This document shows positions 45,959 through 54,258 of a DNA stretch of 64,000 bases, in pieces (positions within the stretch are counted from its first letter, which is position 1; every line of letters begins with the position of its first letter). The stretch is taken from positions 744,001 through 808,000 of the forward strand of contig CP015605.1 in assembly GCA_002284895.1 (NCBI GenBank), in the 5' to 3' direction. The notes under the pieces were generated by a model. It saw only the letters and a list, made by a program, of their open reading frames with translations. It made no database searches and was not told where the DNA came from. Position numbers and translations under genes: made by a program. The DNA is from Actinobacteria bacterium IMCC19121 (GTDB lineage: Bacteria > Actinomycetota > Actinomycetes > Nanopelagicales > Nanopelagicaceae).

Positions 45959-48948
45959 CAATGATTCACGAGCATGACTTCGGCACACCTGCTAGTAAGA
46001 AGAGTGAGCAAGTCAGCCTTGAGATCGATGGAAAATCGGTAACAGTTCCAGCAGATACCTCCATCATGCGTGCAGCATCAATGGTGGGCATAGATATTCC
46101 AAAGCTATGTTCAACTGATCGCCTTAAAGCTTTTGGCTCATGCCGCTTGTGTGTCATTCAAGTAGATGGACGTAACGGAACACCTTCTTCATGCACTACT
46201 CCAGTAGCAGATGGAATGAAAGTTGTTACCCAGTCTGAAAAGCTTGATCGCCTGCGCAAAGGTGTGATGGAGCTCTATCTTTCTGATCACCCTGCTGATT
46301 GTGCAACTGGGGATGAGTGCGAAGTCCATGGAGTTGCAAAGAAAATTGGAATTTCAGAGAGCCGTTATGCAGCAACCTCAACACACTTAGATTTAGCTAA
46401 AGATGAGACAAATCCATATTTCACATTTGATTCAACTGAGTGCATTGTTTGTAATCGATGCGTTCGAGCTTGTGATGAAGTGCAGGGAACTTTTGCGCTG
46501 ACAATTGTGAACCGTGGCTTTGAAGCTCGCGTTTCATCCTCTGGCACATCCTTTATCGAAAGTGAATGTGTCTCCTGCGGTGCATGTGTTCAGGCATGTC
46601 CAACGGGAGCATTAACTGAAAAGACACTTTTAACAATAGGTGCACCGACTTCATCTGTCGTTACAACTTGTGCTTACTGCGGTGTTGGCTGTTCCTTTAA
46701 AGCAGAGATGCGCGGAGACAAGTTAGTTCGTATGGTTCCGCTCAAAGATGGCGGCGCAAATGAGGGACACTCATGCGTCAAGGGCCGCTTTGCTTATGGA
46801 TACGCCACACACTCAGATCGCATTACAAAGCCAATGATTCGAAATGCAATCACAGATCCATGGAAAGAAGTTTCATGGGAAGAGGCGATTTCCTTTGCTG
46901 CAACTGGCTTAAAGAAGATTCAGGCAGAATCTGGCCGTAATGCAATTGGTGGCATCACATCATCACGCTGCACCAACGAAGAAGTATTCGTAGTTCAAAA
47001 GATGGTGCGTGCAGCTTTTGCTAATAACAATGTTGATACATGTGCACGCGTCTGCCACTCACCAACGGGTTATGGTCTTGGCCAAGCTTTTGGAACATCA
47101 GCTGGAACACAGGATTTTGAGTCCGTTGAGCACAGCGATGTCATTATGTTGATTGGTGCTAACCCAACATCTGCCCACCCAGTATTTGCTTCCCGTATGA
47201 AGAAAGCCTTACGTAAAGGCGCTCAACTCATCGTTGTTGACCCTCGTGTAATTCCGCTTGTTCGCACACCAGGGGTTGTTGCAGCCCACCACTTGCAGTT
47301 AATGCCGGGCACAAACGTTGCAGTTATTAATGCCCTTGCACACGTGATTGTCACTGAAGGTTTAGCCAAGCGGGACTTTATTGATGCACGATGTGAAGAG
47401 AAATCATTTAAGGAGTGGGAAGCATTCATTTCACTTCCTGAGAACTCACCTGAGGTTTTGGAAGCATCATCTCGTGTTCCAGCAGAAGAGATCCGCAAAG
47501 CTGCCAGGTTGTTTGCATCAGCACCTAATGGTTCTATCTATTACGGTCTTGGTGTAACAGAGCACAGCCAAGGCTCAACTATGGTGATGGGTATTGCAAA
47601 CCTAGCAATGGCCACAGGAAACATTGGCCGCAAAGGCGTAGGAGTTAATCCACTGCGCGGGCAAAACAACGTTCAAGGCTCTTGCGATATGGGTTCATTC
47701 CCACATGAGCTACCTGGTTATCGCCACATTTCAAATCCTGACACACGTAAGATTTTTAATGACAAGTGGGGCGTAACACTTGATGCAGAACCTGGAATGA
47801 GAATTCCTAATATGTTTGATGCTGCATTAGCTGGCAACTACCGCGGACTCTATGTTCAAGGTGAAGATATTGCTCAGTCTGATCCAAATACTTCACATGT
47901 TCATGCTGCACTACGTGCGATGGATATGGTCATTGTTCAGGATTTATTCCTCAATGAGACTTCAATGTTTGCACATGTGTTCTTGCCTGGCACATCATTT
48001 TTAGAAAAAGATGGAACATTTACTAATGCTGAGCGTCGCATTAACCGTGTTCGACCAGTAATGAAGTCGGCAACTGGAAAGAGCGAATTCGAAGTCACGT
48101 GCGATCTTGCCACTGCTATGGGCTATCCAATGTCTTATGCCAACGGGGCAGAAATCATGGATGAGATTGCGGCAACAACACCAACATTTGCTGGAGTTTC
48201 TTTCAAGAAGCTCGATGAAGTTGGAAGTCTTCAATGGCCATGTAATGAGGCAAATCCTGAAGGCACTCCTACGATGCACCTAGAAACCTTTATGCGTGGC
48301 TTGGGCCAGTTCAATCGCACTCCTTACGTTGCAACAGATGAAAAGGCCACACGTAAATTCCCGCTCTTACTCACTACTGGCCGTGTATTGAGCCAATACA
48401 ACGTGGGAGCTCAAACACGTCGCACGGCAAATAACATCTGGCACACAGAGGACATTTTGGATCTGCATGAATCAGATGCCCAGCTACGTGGTGTAACCGA
48501 TGGTTCTTGGGTCAAACTCTCATCTCGTGTGGGCGAAACTATTATGCGAGCTCGAATTACAGATGAAGTTCCTGCAGGAGTTGTTTACACAACTTTCCAC
48601 TTCCCAGAAAGTGGCGCAAACGTCATTACAACAGATTTCTCTGACTGGGCAACGAATTGTCCTGAATACAAAGTAACTGCAGTTGAAATTACGCCAAGTG
48701 CGCAAGGACCTGGTGCGATGGTAGAGACCCATATTGATGGAGATGTTCAACTCGCATCCATCATTCGCATGGTCAATCAGATTGCAGCAAACTTCCCAGC
48801 AACTGATGCACCTGAAGTCAAAGTTGCCCACCACATCGTTCAGTTCTGGACTCCTGTAATGATTGAGCGTTTACACAAAGATGTAGACAAGTCATTGCTT
48901 TCACCAATAGCCCAAAAGGCTCTTGAAGTGATGTTAGTTGCTAAGTAG
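45955..48948 (+). CDS. fdsA: NAD-dependent formate dehydrogenase alpha subunit with C-terminal FdsD-like extension
   Basis: 997-residue molybdenum bis-MGD enzyme oxidising formate to CO2. In order: 2Fe-2S domain (Cys52, 63, 66, 80), a degenerate His/Cys cluster site (His112, Cys116, Gly119, Cys122), two 4Fe-4S motifs (CIVCNRCVRACDE; CVSCGACVQACP), another 4Fe-4S (CAYCGVGC plus later Cys), then the catalytic domain with active-site Cys367-His368 in CARVCHSPTGYG (cysteine, not selenocysteine). The dinucleotide-binding domain ends around residue 920. The last ~68 residues (SIIRMVNQIAANF...HHIVQFWTPVM...SPIAQKALE) resemble the separate delta subunit FdsD, so fdsA and fdsD appear fused. The 3' end overlaps convergent DUF1638 by 15 bases. 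Confidence 0.93.
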   Translation: MTMIHEHDFGTPASKKSEQVSLEIDGKSVTVPADTSIMRAASMVGIDIPKLCSTDRLKAFGSCRLCVIQVDGRNGTPSSCTTPVADGMKVVTQSEKLDRLRKGVMELYLSDHPADCATGDECEVHGVAKKIGISESRYAATSTHLDLAKDETNPYFTFDSTECIVCNRCVRACDEVQGTFALTIVNRGFEARVSSSGTSFIESECVSCGACVQACPTGALTEKTLLTIGAPTSSVVTTCAYCGVGCSFKAEMRGDKLVRMVPLKDGGANEGHSCVKGRFAYGYATHSDRITKPMIRNAITDPWKEVSWEEAISFAATGLKKIQAESGRNAIGGITSSRCTNEEVFVVQKMVRAAFANNNVDTCARVCHSPTGYGLGQAFGTSAGTQDFESVEHSDVIMLIGANPTSAHPVFASRMKKALRKGAQLIVVDPRVIPLVRTPGVVAAHHLQLMPGTNVAVINALAHVIVTEGLAKRDFIDARCEEKSFKEWEAFISLPENSPEVLEASSRVPAEEIRKAARLFASAPNGSIYYGLGVTEHSQGSTMVMGIANLAMATGNIGRKGVGVNPLRGQNNVQGSCDMGSFPHELPGYRHISNPDTRKIFNDKWGVTLDAEPGMRIPNMFDAALAGNYRGLYVQGEDIAQSDPNTSHVHAALRAMDMVIVQDLFLNETSMFAHVFLPGTSFLEKDGTFTNAERRINRVRPVMKSATGKSEFEVTCDLATAMGYPMSYANGAEIMDEIAATTPTFAGVSFKKLDEVGSLQWPCNEANPEGTPTMHLETFMRGLGQFNRTPYVATDEKATRKFPLLLTTGRVLSQYNVGAQTRRTANNIWHTEDILDLHESDAQLRGVTDGSWVKLSSRVGETIMRARITDEVPAGVVYTTFHFPESGANVITTDFSDWATNCPEYKVTAVEITPSAQGPGAMVETHIDGDVQLASIIRMVNQIAANFPATDAPEVKVAHHIVQFWTPVMIERLHKDVDKSLLSPIAQKALEVMLVAK

Positions 48949-49518
48949 TTCTTTAACCTGCTCAGATAACTGACCATAACCAACGTTTTGAATCTCTAGA
49001 GGCAAACCAATACTTTTAGCTGCTTGCTGAGCTAACTCTTCCAACTCCTTATTAGGTTGCTGAGCCAACCAGATCACACGTGAGTAGTTCTTGAAGTAAT
49101 CATCGCGCAGCTCTGGCCGCTTATCTAAACCTAGCTCAACCATGACACTTCTATGAAAAGATTTCACGAGGAAATCAGTTAAGAAGTATGTGCCAGCATC
49201 TGATTCCATGATTTCTTCAATTTTCTTTGCACCTGCAAAGATGTCATAGCAATGGTTTCCACCCAACCGCTTCACACCATGGGTTGCAATGACCTTATCG
49301 AGTGCGCCATAGGTTCCACAATCGGCATATGCAACTGCACACTTTGAATGCTTGTCTTTAATCTCATTTAATAGTGAATCAACCTCACCAGCAATCTTTT
49401 CTGGACGGTTATGAAGCAGTGGGGGAAGGGGATAGATAGTGATATCAAGTGATTCTGCCGCTGCAATATCGGCAATATGGGTGGCTAGTGCCCCGCATGC
49501 AACTACGCCAACGCTCAT
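48934..49518 (-). CDS. DUF1638 family protein, corrinoid-cluster associated
   Basis: 194 residues of the DUF1638 type: VACGALATHIADIA at the start, PLPPLLHNRPEKI, AVAYADCGTYGALD and GGNHCYDIFAG with conserved cysteines and a histidine (possible metal site), then YFLTDFLVKSFHR. Members occur almost exclusively beside MttB-type methyltransferases, corrinoid proteins and RamA-like activators (recalled knowledge). No function is established; a role in corrinoid or methyltransferase maturation is inference. The start overlaps the activator gene by 4 bases, making it last in the six-gene minus-strand run after iclR. Confidence 0.85.
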   Translation of the reverse strand: MSVGVVACGALATHIADIAAAESLDITIYPLPPLLHNRPEKIAGEVDSLLNEIKDKHSKCAVAYADCGTYGALDKVIATHGVKRLGGNHCYDIFAGAKKIEEIMESDAGTYFLTDFLVKSFHRSVMVELGLDKRPELRDDYFKNYSRVIWLAQQPNKELEELAQQAAKSIGLPLEIQNVGYGQLSEQVKELLSN

Positions 49519-51419
49519 GCAGGAAAAGCTAAGCGCTCAACGAACTTGTCGTTGAAGTCTTCACGATCAGATAGTTCTATGTAGTCAATTTCTTCAAGGA
49601 GTGCTTGTGCACCATGGCGCTCTTGGGCAGATAGCAAAACCATCTTGGCACCTTCTCCTGCAACGTTTCCTGCCGACATAATGCGCATGACTGAAAGCTT
49701 TGGCACTAAACCAATCTTTACGGCAGATGAAGGTGAAAGGTAAGAACCAAAGGAGCCTGCAAGTAGCACTTGCTGGATTTCAGATTCCTTCACACCGAAC
49801 TCTTCAAGCAGTAGCGCCCAACCTGTGGCAATAGCTGCCTTGGCAAACTGGAGTTCTCGCACATCACGCTGAGTTAAAAAGACACAATCAGATAAATCGC
49901 CAACTTCTTTACTCCACGTTAGAACAAAGACACGCTCACCTTCGCGAGTAACTAAGCGACTTGCAAGCTTTGGCGAAATAGTTAGCGCAACCTCATCACT
50001 AACAAACTTGCCTGAGTGATCAAGTAAGCCAACTTGAACAAGAGATGCACATGCATCTACTAAACCTGAACCACAGATGCCAATTGCTGGAGCATCATCA
50101 ATAGTTCCAATTTCTAATTCACCATCGACGACTTTAATAGTTTCAATGGCACCAGATGCTGCTCTCACGCCACACTTAATACTGGCAGCTTCAAAGGCAG
50201 GACCAGCCGGGGCAGCAGTTGCAAGAATCTTGTCACCATCACCTAAAACAATTTCACAGTTTGTGCCAACATCGATAAACAAGCGCAGGCGCTTATCGCG
50301 ATCCATTCCAGAGGCAAGTGCGCCAGCAATGATGTCACCACCAACGTATGCACCAAGAGACGGCATGATTACTGCCTTTGCAAGTGGATGAACTGCAATG
50401 CCAATCTCTTTCACATCAATGTTTGGATAATCAGCACTTGCCATAATAAATGGAGCAACGCCTAGAGGTTCTGGATCAATACCAAGGAGAAGCTGAGTCA
50501 TAGTGGCATTGCCTGCGATAGCTAATTCATAAACATGGTGGGGATTAACGCCGGCTTCAACACAGACTTCTTGAGTCAGCTGATTAAGGGTTTCTTGGGC
50601 TAATCCACTTAATTTGGCTAATGCATCAGGATCAAGCATTGTTGCGCTTATGCGCGTGATGACATCTGCGCCAAAAGGTTGCTGCTTATTGAGCATTGAT
50701 TTAACTGCCACCGGAGTTCCAGTATTGAGATCAAGCAAAGTTGCAACAACTGTGGTTGTGCCTAAGTCATAGGCAATGCCGTATCGAACATTTGTTGTGT
50801 CACCAGCTTCAATGCCAAGAAAATCTTGATCCACAAAGACGGCAGTTACTTTGTAATTAGCTGCGCGCAGAATGCGAGGGAGTTCTCTCATCGAGGCAAG
50901 GCTTGCACTGGCTTCAATGTCATCAACTGCATCAAAGATGCGCACAATGTCAGTACGTTGATCAGATAGAGATGGCTCTTCCAATTCGATGTAGCGTTTT
51001 TGGACTGCTGGACGCAAAATAACTTGACGACCTACGCCCACAGTTGCAGCCTTAGGACGAGTGGTGAGAGCTGGAACATCGACGGAAATATCTTTTGCTG
51101 TGCGCACAAGACATGCCAGACGCCAACCATCTTTGATTTCACTTTCAGTAAATGCGCGAAAATCTAACTTAGATGGTTCAACGTCGCCATCTGTTACTTT
51201 GATGCGACATTTCTTGCAAGTGCCATATCCGCCACAGGTTGAATCAATTGCAATTCCATTCCAAGAAGCAGCATCAAATGCACTTACTCCTGTTGGAACG
51301 GTAATTGTCTTTTGAGAACCGATAGAACCATCTTTTTCAAGGGATGTGAAGGCAAGCTTGACTCGCCCAGTACCGTCATGTGTTGGTATGAGAGATGGGT
51401 CTAACTCTTTTTTACTAAT
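49515..51419 (-). CDS. RamA/RACo-like reductive activator of corrinoid proteins (2Fe-2S + ASKHA), non-canonical start
   Basis: ATP-dependent reactivator that reduces Co(II) to Co(I) on corrinoid proteins. The C-terminal 530 residues are the DUF4445/ASKHA region: GIAYDLGTTTVVATLLDL, IAGNATMTQLLLG, FIDVGTNCEIVLG, GICGSGLVDACA and VLLAGSFGSYLSP. Upstream of the first standard start (GTG 51,107) the same frame encodes a ferredoxin domain with CGGYGTCKKC (Cys62, 68, 71) and Cys103, so that GTG cannot be the start. No ATG, GTG or TTG occurs between the in-frame stop at 51,434 and the ferredoxin. I set the start at ATT 51,419, two bases after the previous stop codon, with AAGGGAA about 8 bases upstream, giving 634 residues, normal for the family. 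Confidence 0.82.
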   Translation of the reverse strand: MSKKELDPSLIPTHDGTGRVKLAFTSLEKDGSIGSQKTITVPTGVSAFDAASWNGIAIDSTCGGYGTCKKCRIKVTDGDVEPSKLDFRAFTESEIKDGWRLACLVRTAKDISVDVPALTTRPKAATVGVGRQVILRPAVQKRYIELEEPSLSDQRTDIVRIFDAVDDIEASASLASMRELPRILRAANYKVTAVFVDQDFLGIEAGDTTNVRYGIAYDLGTTTVVATLLDLNTGTPVAVKSMLNKQQPFGADVITRISATMLDPDALAKLSGLAQETLNQLTQEVCVEAGVNPHHVYELAIAGNATMTQLLLGIDPEPLGVAPFIMASADYPNIDVKEIGIAVHPLAKAVIMPSLGAYVGGDIIAGALASGMDRDKRLRLFIDVGTNCEIVLGDGDKILATAAPAGPAFEAASIKCGVRAASGAIETIKVVDGELEIGTIDDAPAIGICGSGLVDACASLVQVGLLDHSGKFVSDEVALTISPKLASRLVTREGERVFVLTWSKEVGDLSDCVFLTQRDVRELQFAKAAIATGWALLLEEFGVKESEIQQVLLAGSFGSYLSPSSAVKIGLVPKLSVMRIMSAGNVAGEGAKMVLLSAQERHGAQALLEEIDYIELSDREDFNDKFVERLAFPA

Positions 51420-51421
51420 AC

Positions 51422-52294
51422 CTAGTTCCCTTCAGCGGCAGCTTTTGCTGCCTCCATTGCGCGGTAGCGCATAATCCAATTAGTTCCCCAAGGATCAAGA
51501 CCAAGGAGCAAGTCTGCAGCACGAACTGACTCAACGATGGCAGGCGTGCGCGAATCCATGACCGCACTTGTTAATCCCATTGCCATTGCAGCAGGTAAAA
51601 AGGCTGCGTTAAGTGCATGGCGATGTGGAAGACCAAATGAGATATTTGATGCACCTAGAGTCATATTTAGGCCGTACTTTTCACGGATTAAATAGATAGT
51701 CTCCAATGTGTGTTTTACTGCTTCTGGATCTGCGCCAACAGTCATAGCAAGTGGATCAATGACAAGATCCTCTAGAGGAATACCATGCTTTTCAACTGTG
51801 CGAACAATTTTTTCAAGAACAACCATGCGCTCGGCAGCAGTTGCTGGAATGCCAGTTTCATCGTTTGGCAGCGCAATAATTGCTGCGCCGTGCTTTTTGA
51901 TCAAAGGGAGCACTAGTTCCATTCGATCATCTTCACCCGTAACGCTGTTAACAAGTGCTTTACCTTGATAGGTCTCAAGGCCTGCTTGAAGGGCTTCGAT
52001 AACTGATGAGTCAATACACACAGGAAGGTCTGTAAGTGATTGAACCAAATTAATTGCTTTTCTCAGCAGTTCTGGTTCATCTGTTAGTGGAACACCCATA
52101 TTCACATCTAGAACATCAGCGCCACCAGCAACTTGTGCTGCAACATCTTTTTCGATCGCCGATAAATCACCAGCTCGCAGTTGTTCTTGGAACTTCTTTC
52201 GTCCTGTTGGATTAATACGCTCACCGATGATGCAAAATGGCTGGTCATGGCCGATGGTTACGGTTTTGCCAGGGGAGGTCAGAACTGTGTGCAT
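51422..52294 (-). CDS. Methyltetrahydrofolate:corrinoid methyltransferase (MtgA/AcsE-like, pterin-binding)
   Basis: 290-residue TIM-barrel protein of the pterin-binding family (MetH THF domain, AcsE, MtgA). Motifs: IIGERINPTGRKKF, GADVLDVNMGVPL, PVCIDSSVIEALQAGL, LVNSVTGEDDR, DPLAMTVGAD and TLGASNISFGLPHR. In this operon it would transfer the methyl group from the corrinoid protein onto THF, forming methyl-THF. It lacks the homocysteine and B12 domains of methionine synthase. It lies between metF (12-base gap) and the activator gene. Confidence 0.88.
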   Translation of the reverse strand: MHTVLTSPGKTVTIGHDQPFCIIGERINPTGRKKFQEQLRAGDLSAIEKDVAAQVAGGADVLDVNMGVPLTDEPELLRKAINLVQSLTDLPVCIDSSVIEALQAGLETYQGKALVNSVTGEDDRMELVLPLIKKHGAAIIALPNDETGIPATAAERMVVLEKIVRTVEKHGIPLEDLVIDPLAMTVGADPEAVKHTLETIYLIREKYGLNMTLGASNISFGLPHRHALNAAFLPAAMAMGLTSAVMDSRTPAIVESVRAADLLLGLDPWGTNWIMRYRAMEAAKAAAEGN

Positions 52295-52306
52295 AGTGGC
52301 TCCTAG

Positions 52307-53203
52307 TTAGTTTCTTGGTTTTTGTCCAAGATCGGACATAAATTGACCTAATGAATCATCATGACGAAAATCTGTGACATGAAGACCGCGTACTCCGGGA
52401 AGGGTTAATGCATGTTGAGCGAGCTCGAGGGTCATATCGTAGGCCTCTTTGGTGCCATTGGCTGCGCTAGCAACGCGGGCGATTGTGTCTTTCGGCACAT
52501 CGATACCTGATATTTTCTCTTGCATAAAATTAAGCGTCTTTGAGCTCTTAAGTAAGAGCACAGTTGGAATCAGCTTTAAGTTTGGTGCGATTTTTGCAAC
52601 ACCTTTGCAAAAAGCTTCAAGTCGATCTGGGTGATAGCAGATTTGTAGTTGCAAGAAGGCTGCACCAGCCCGGTGCTTCTTGAGTGCGCGCTCAATTCGA
52701 TATTCAAATGGGGGAGCGGCGGCGTTTTCAACAGCGCCAATATAAAAATTTGGGGCTGGCTTTATTTCTCGGCCCGATAAGTACTTACCTGTGGCCATGA
52801 TTCTTGTGATATTTATGGCTTGCGTGCTGTCGATATCGAATACGCGACGAGCCTCAGGCTCATCTCCTGCTGTTACGTCATCTCCAGTAAGAAGTGAGAT
52901 ATTTTCAATTCCGTGAAGAGCACCACCCATAAGGTCAGATTGGATTGCAATACGGTTCTTATCACGGCAAACAATCTGCATGATGGGTTCAATTCCATGC
53001 ATTTTCATGGCAATTGCAGTTGCAGTATTTGATGCATGGGCATGTGCTGCTGGGTTATCAGTTGCATTAACAGCAACAAACCATGGTGCTAAACGGGCCG
53101 CATCCCGTGCAACTGCATCCATTCCTCCTCCATCAATAGATGGAAACTCGGCAGTGAAAACATTTTCAGCGGTGTTTTCTAACTTCTCTCTAAGTGCAGA
53201 CAT
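52307..53203 (-). CDS. metF: Methylenetetrahydrofolate reductase (MetF family)
   Basis: 298-residue FAD-dependent TIM barrel interconverting methyl-THF and methylene-THF. TAEFPSIDGG carries the conserved glutamate, IEPIMQIVCRDKNRIAIQSDLMGGALHGIENISLLTGDD the flavin region, and FLQLQICYHPDRLEAF the later strand. It overlaps metV by one base. In this context it should run in the oxidative direction (methyl-THF to methylene-THF), opposite to its usual biosynthetic role; the pairing with MetV suggests an electron acceptor other than NAD(P)+ might be used. Confidence 0.9.
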   Translation of the reverse strand: MSALREKLENTAENVFTAEFPSIDGGGMDAVARDAARLAPWFVAVNATDNPAAHAHASNTATAIAMKMHGIEPIMQIVCRDKNRIAIQSDLMGGALHGIENISLLTGDDVTAGDEPEARRVFDIDSTQAINITRIMATGKYLSGREIKPAPNFYIGAVENAAAPPFEYRIERALKKHRAGAAFLQLQICYHPDRLEAFCKGVAKIAPNLKLIPTVLLLKSSKTLNFMQEKISGIDVPKDTIARVASAANGTKEAYDMTLELAQHALTLPGVRGLHVTDFRHDDSLGQFMSDLGQKPRN

Positions 53204-53583
53204 TAGTGATCACTATCAGTAGTTGACCAACCGGCAGGAGTTTGCTGATCGCGCTTTGTTACCAAGTTAATCCACGATGAAGTTCCTTGGAGACGCATAT
53301 CTACTGGAGGACGTAGTTCGTTGAAGTGGTCTTTCCATACCGTTGGCAAAGGCAAAAAGACTTTGCGCTCATACGCCTTAAGCCATACACATTGCATATC
53401 TGGAATAACTTCACAATTACCGTTTTCGCGAACACCACCACAAGGTCCGTTACGAAGAGTCTTTGGACATGTCATTGGACATGTCATACCTGTTGAGTGC
53501 AGCACGCACTGTCCACACATGCGGCAATCCCACACGGGCTTCTTTATCGCATGCTCAACAAAAGGTAGAAGTTTTTTTAACAC
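53203..53583 (-). CDS. metV: MetV-like cysteine-rich partner of methylene-THF reductase
   Basis: 126-residue protein starting at GTG 53,583. It contains a dense cysteine pattern, CRMCGQCVLHSTGMTCPMTCPKTLRNGPCGGV, then CEV and CVW, matching the MTHFR C-terminal zinc/iron-sulfur family (MetV, PF12225-type). In acetogens MetV forms a complex with MetF and helps deliver electrons; here it is directly upstream of and overlapping metF. A second, independent occurrence of this pair in clusters with MttB-type corrinoid systems is known from Proteobacteria (recalled). Confidence 0.85.
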   Translation of the reverse strand: MLKKLLPFVEHAIKKPVWDCRMCGQCVLHSTGMTCPMTCPKTLRNGPCGGVRENGNCEVIPDMQCVWLKAYERKVFLPLPTVWKDHFNELRPPVDMRLQGTSSWINLVTKRDQQTPAGWSTTDSDH

Positions 53584-53592
53584 AGTAGAACC

Positions 53593-54258
53593 TTATGCAG
53601 AAACCGTAGCGCGCTTTTTAGCAATCAGATCCTTGGCAATACGCACCGCTGTAGATGCATCTGCAGCAAAACCATCAGCTCCTACTACATCGGCATATTC
53701 CTGAGTAACAGGTGCTCCACCAACCATGATGATTACTTGGTCGCGCAGACCAGCCTTAGTAATTTCATGAATATTGACCTTAAACATTGGCATTGTTGTT
53801 GTTAAGAACGCAGACATTCCAACGATGTCTGGCTTGTGCTCAATAATTGCGGCAACAAACTTCTCAGGCGGAACTTGTACACCTAGATCAATTACGTCAA
53901 AACCAGCACCTTCGAGCATGATATTTACTAGGTTCTTACCAATATCGTGCACGTCACCCTTCACTGTGCCCATCAAGAACGTTCCAACAGTCTCAGCACC
54001 AGTTTCAGCTAGCAATGGGCGCAGCACGTTGAGTGCTCCCGACATTGCCTTTCCTGAAATAAGCATTTCTGGAACGAAGAAATCTCCGCGCTCAAAACGT
54101 GCACCAACTTCTTCCAATGCTGGAATCAGTGCATCAAAGAGAATGGCGCCAGGCGTCATTCCATCTGCAATGCCTTGGTTGGTCAGTTCGAGAACTGCTG
54201 GAGCATTTCCGACAAGGGTTTCGTCAAAGAGAGCTTTGATAATCTCGTCATGTGTCAT
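53593..54258 (-). CDS. Corrinoid protein of a methyltransferase system (MtbC/MtgC-like)
   Basis: 221-residue methyl carrier. An N-terminal B12-binding helical cap (FDETLVGNAPAVLELTNQGI, LIPALEEVGARFERGDFFVPEMLISGKAM) precedes the Rossmann B12 domain with the cobalt-coordinating motif GDVHDIGKN (lower axial histidine), GFDVIDLGVQVPPEKF, GMSAFLTTTMP and MVGGAPVTQEYADVVGADGFAADA. It shuttles methyl groups from the MttB-family enzyme to the MtgA-like enzyme. First structural gene after iclR, overlapping its stop by 4 bases. Confidence 0.93.
   Translation of the reverse strand: MTHDEIIKALFDETLVGNAPAVLELTNQGIADGMTPGAILFDALIPALEEVGARFERGDFFVPEMLISGKAMSGALNVLRPLLAETGAETVGTFLMGTVKGDVHDIGKNLVNIMLEGAGFDVIDLGVQVPPEKFVAAIIEHKPDIVGMSAFLTTTMPMFKVNIHEITKAGLRDQVIIMVGGAPVTQEYADVVGADGFAADASTAVRIAKDLIAKKRATVSA

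Noticed and set aside
48934-48948. 15-base overlap of the convergent fdsA and DUF1638 ends considered as a frameshift or misassembly.
   Set aside because: Both proteins reach plausible ends in frame; short convergent overlaps occur elsewhere in the window (moaA/moaD, MgtC/metallophosphoesterase).
49515-51107. Activator gene taken from GTG 51,107 (530 residues).
   Set aside because: That valine is internal: the upstream frame encodes an intact 2Fe-2S ferredoxin domain required by the family, and the codon follows the fourth cluster cysteine.
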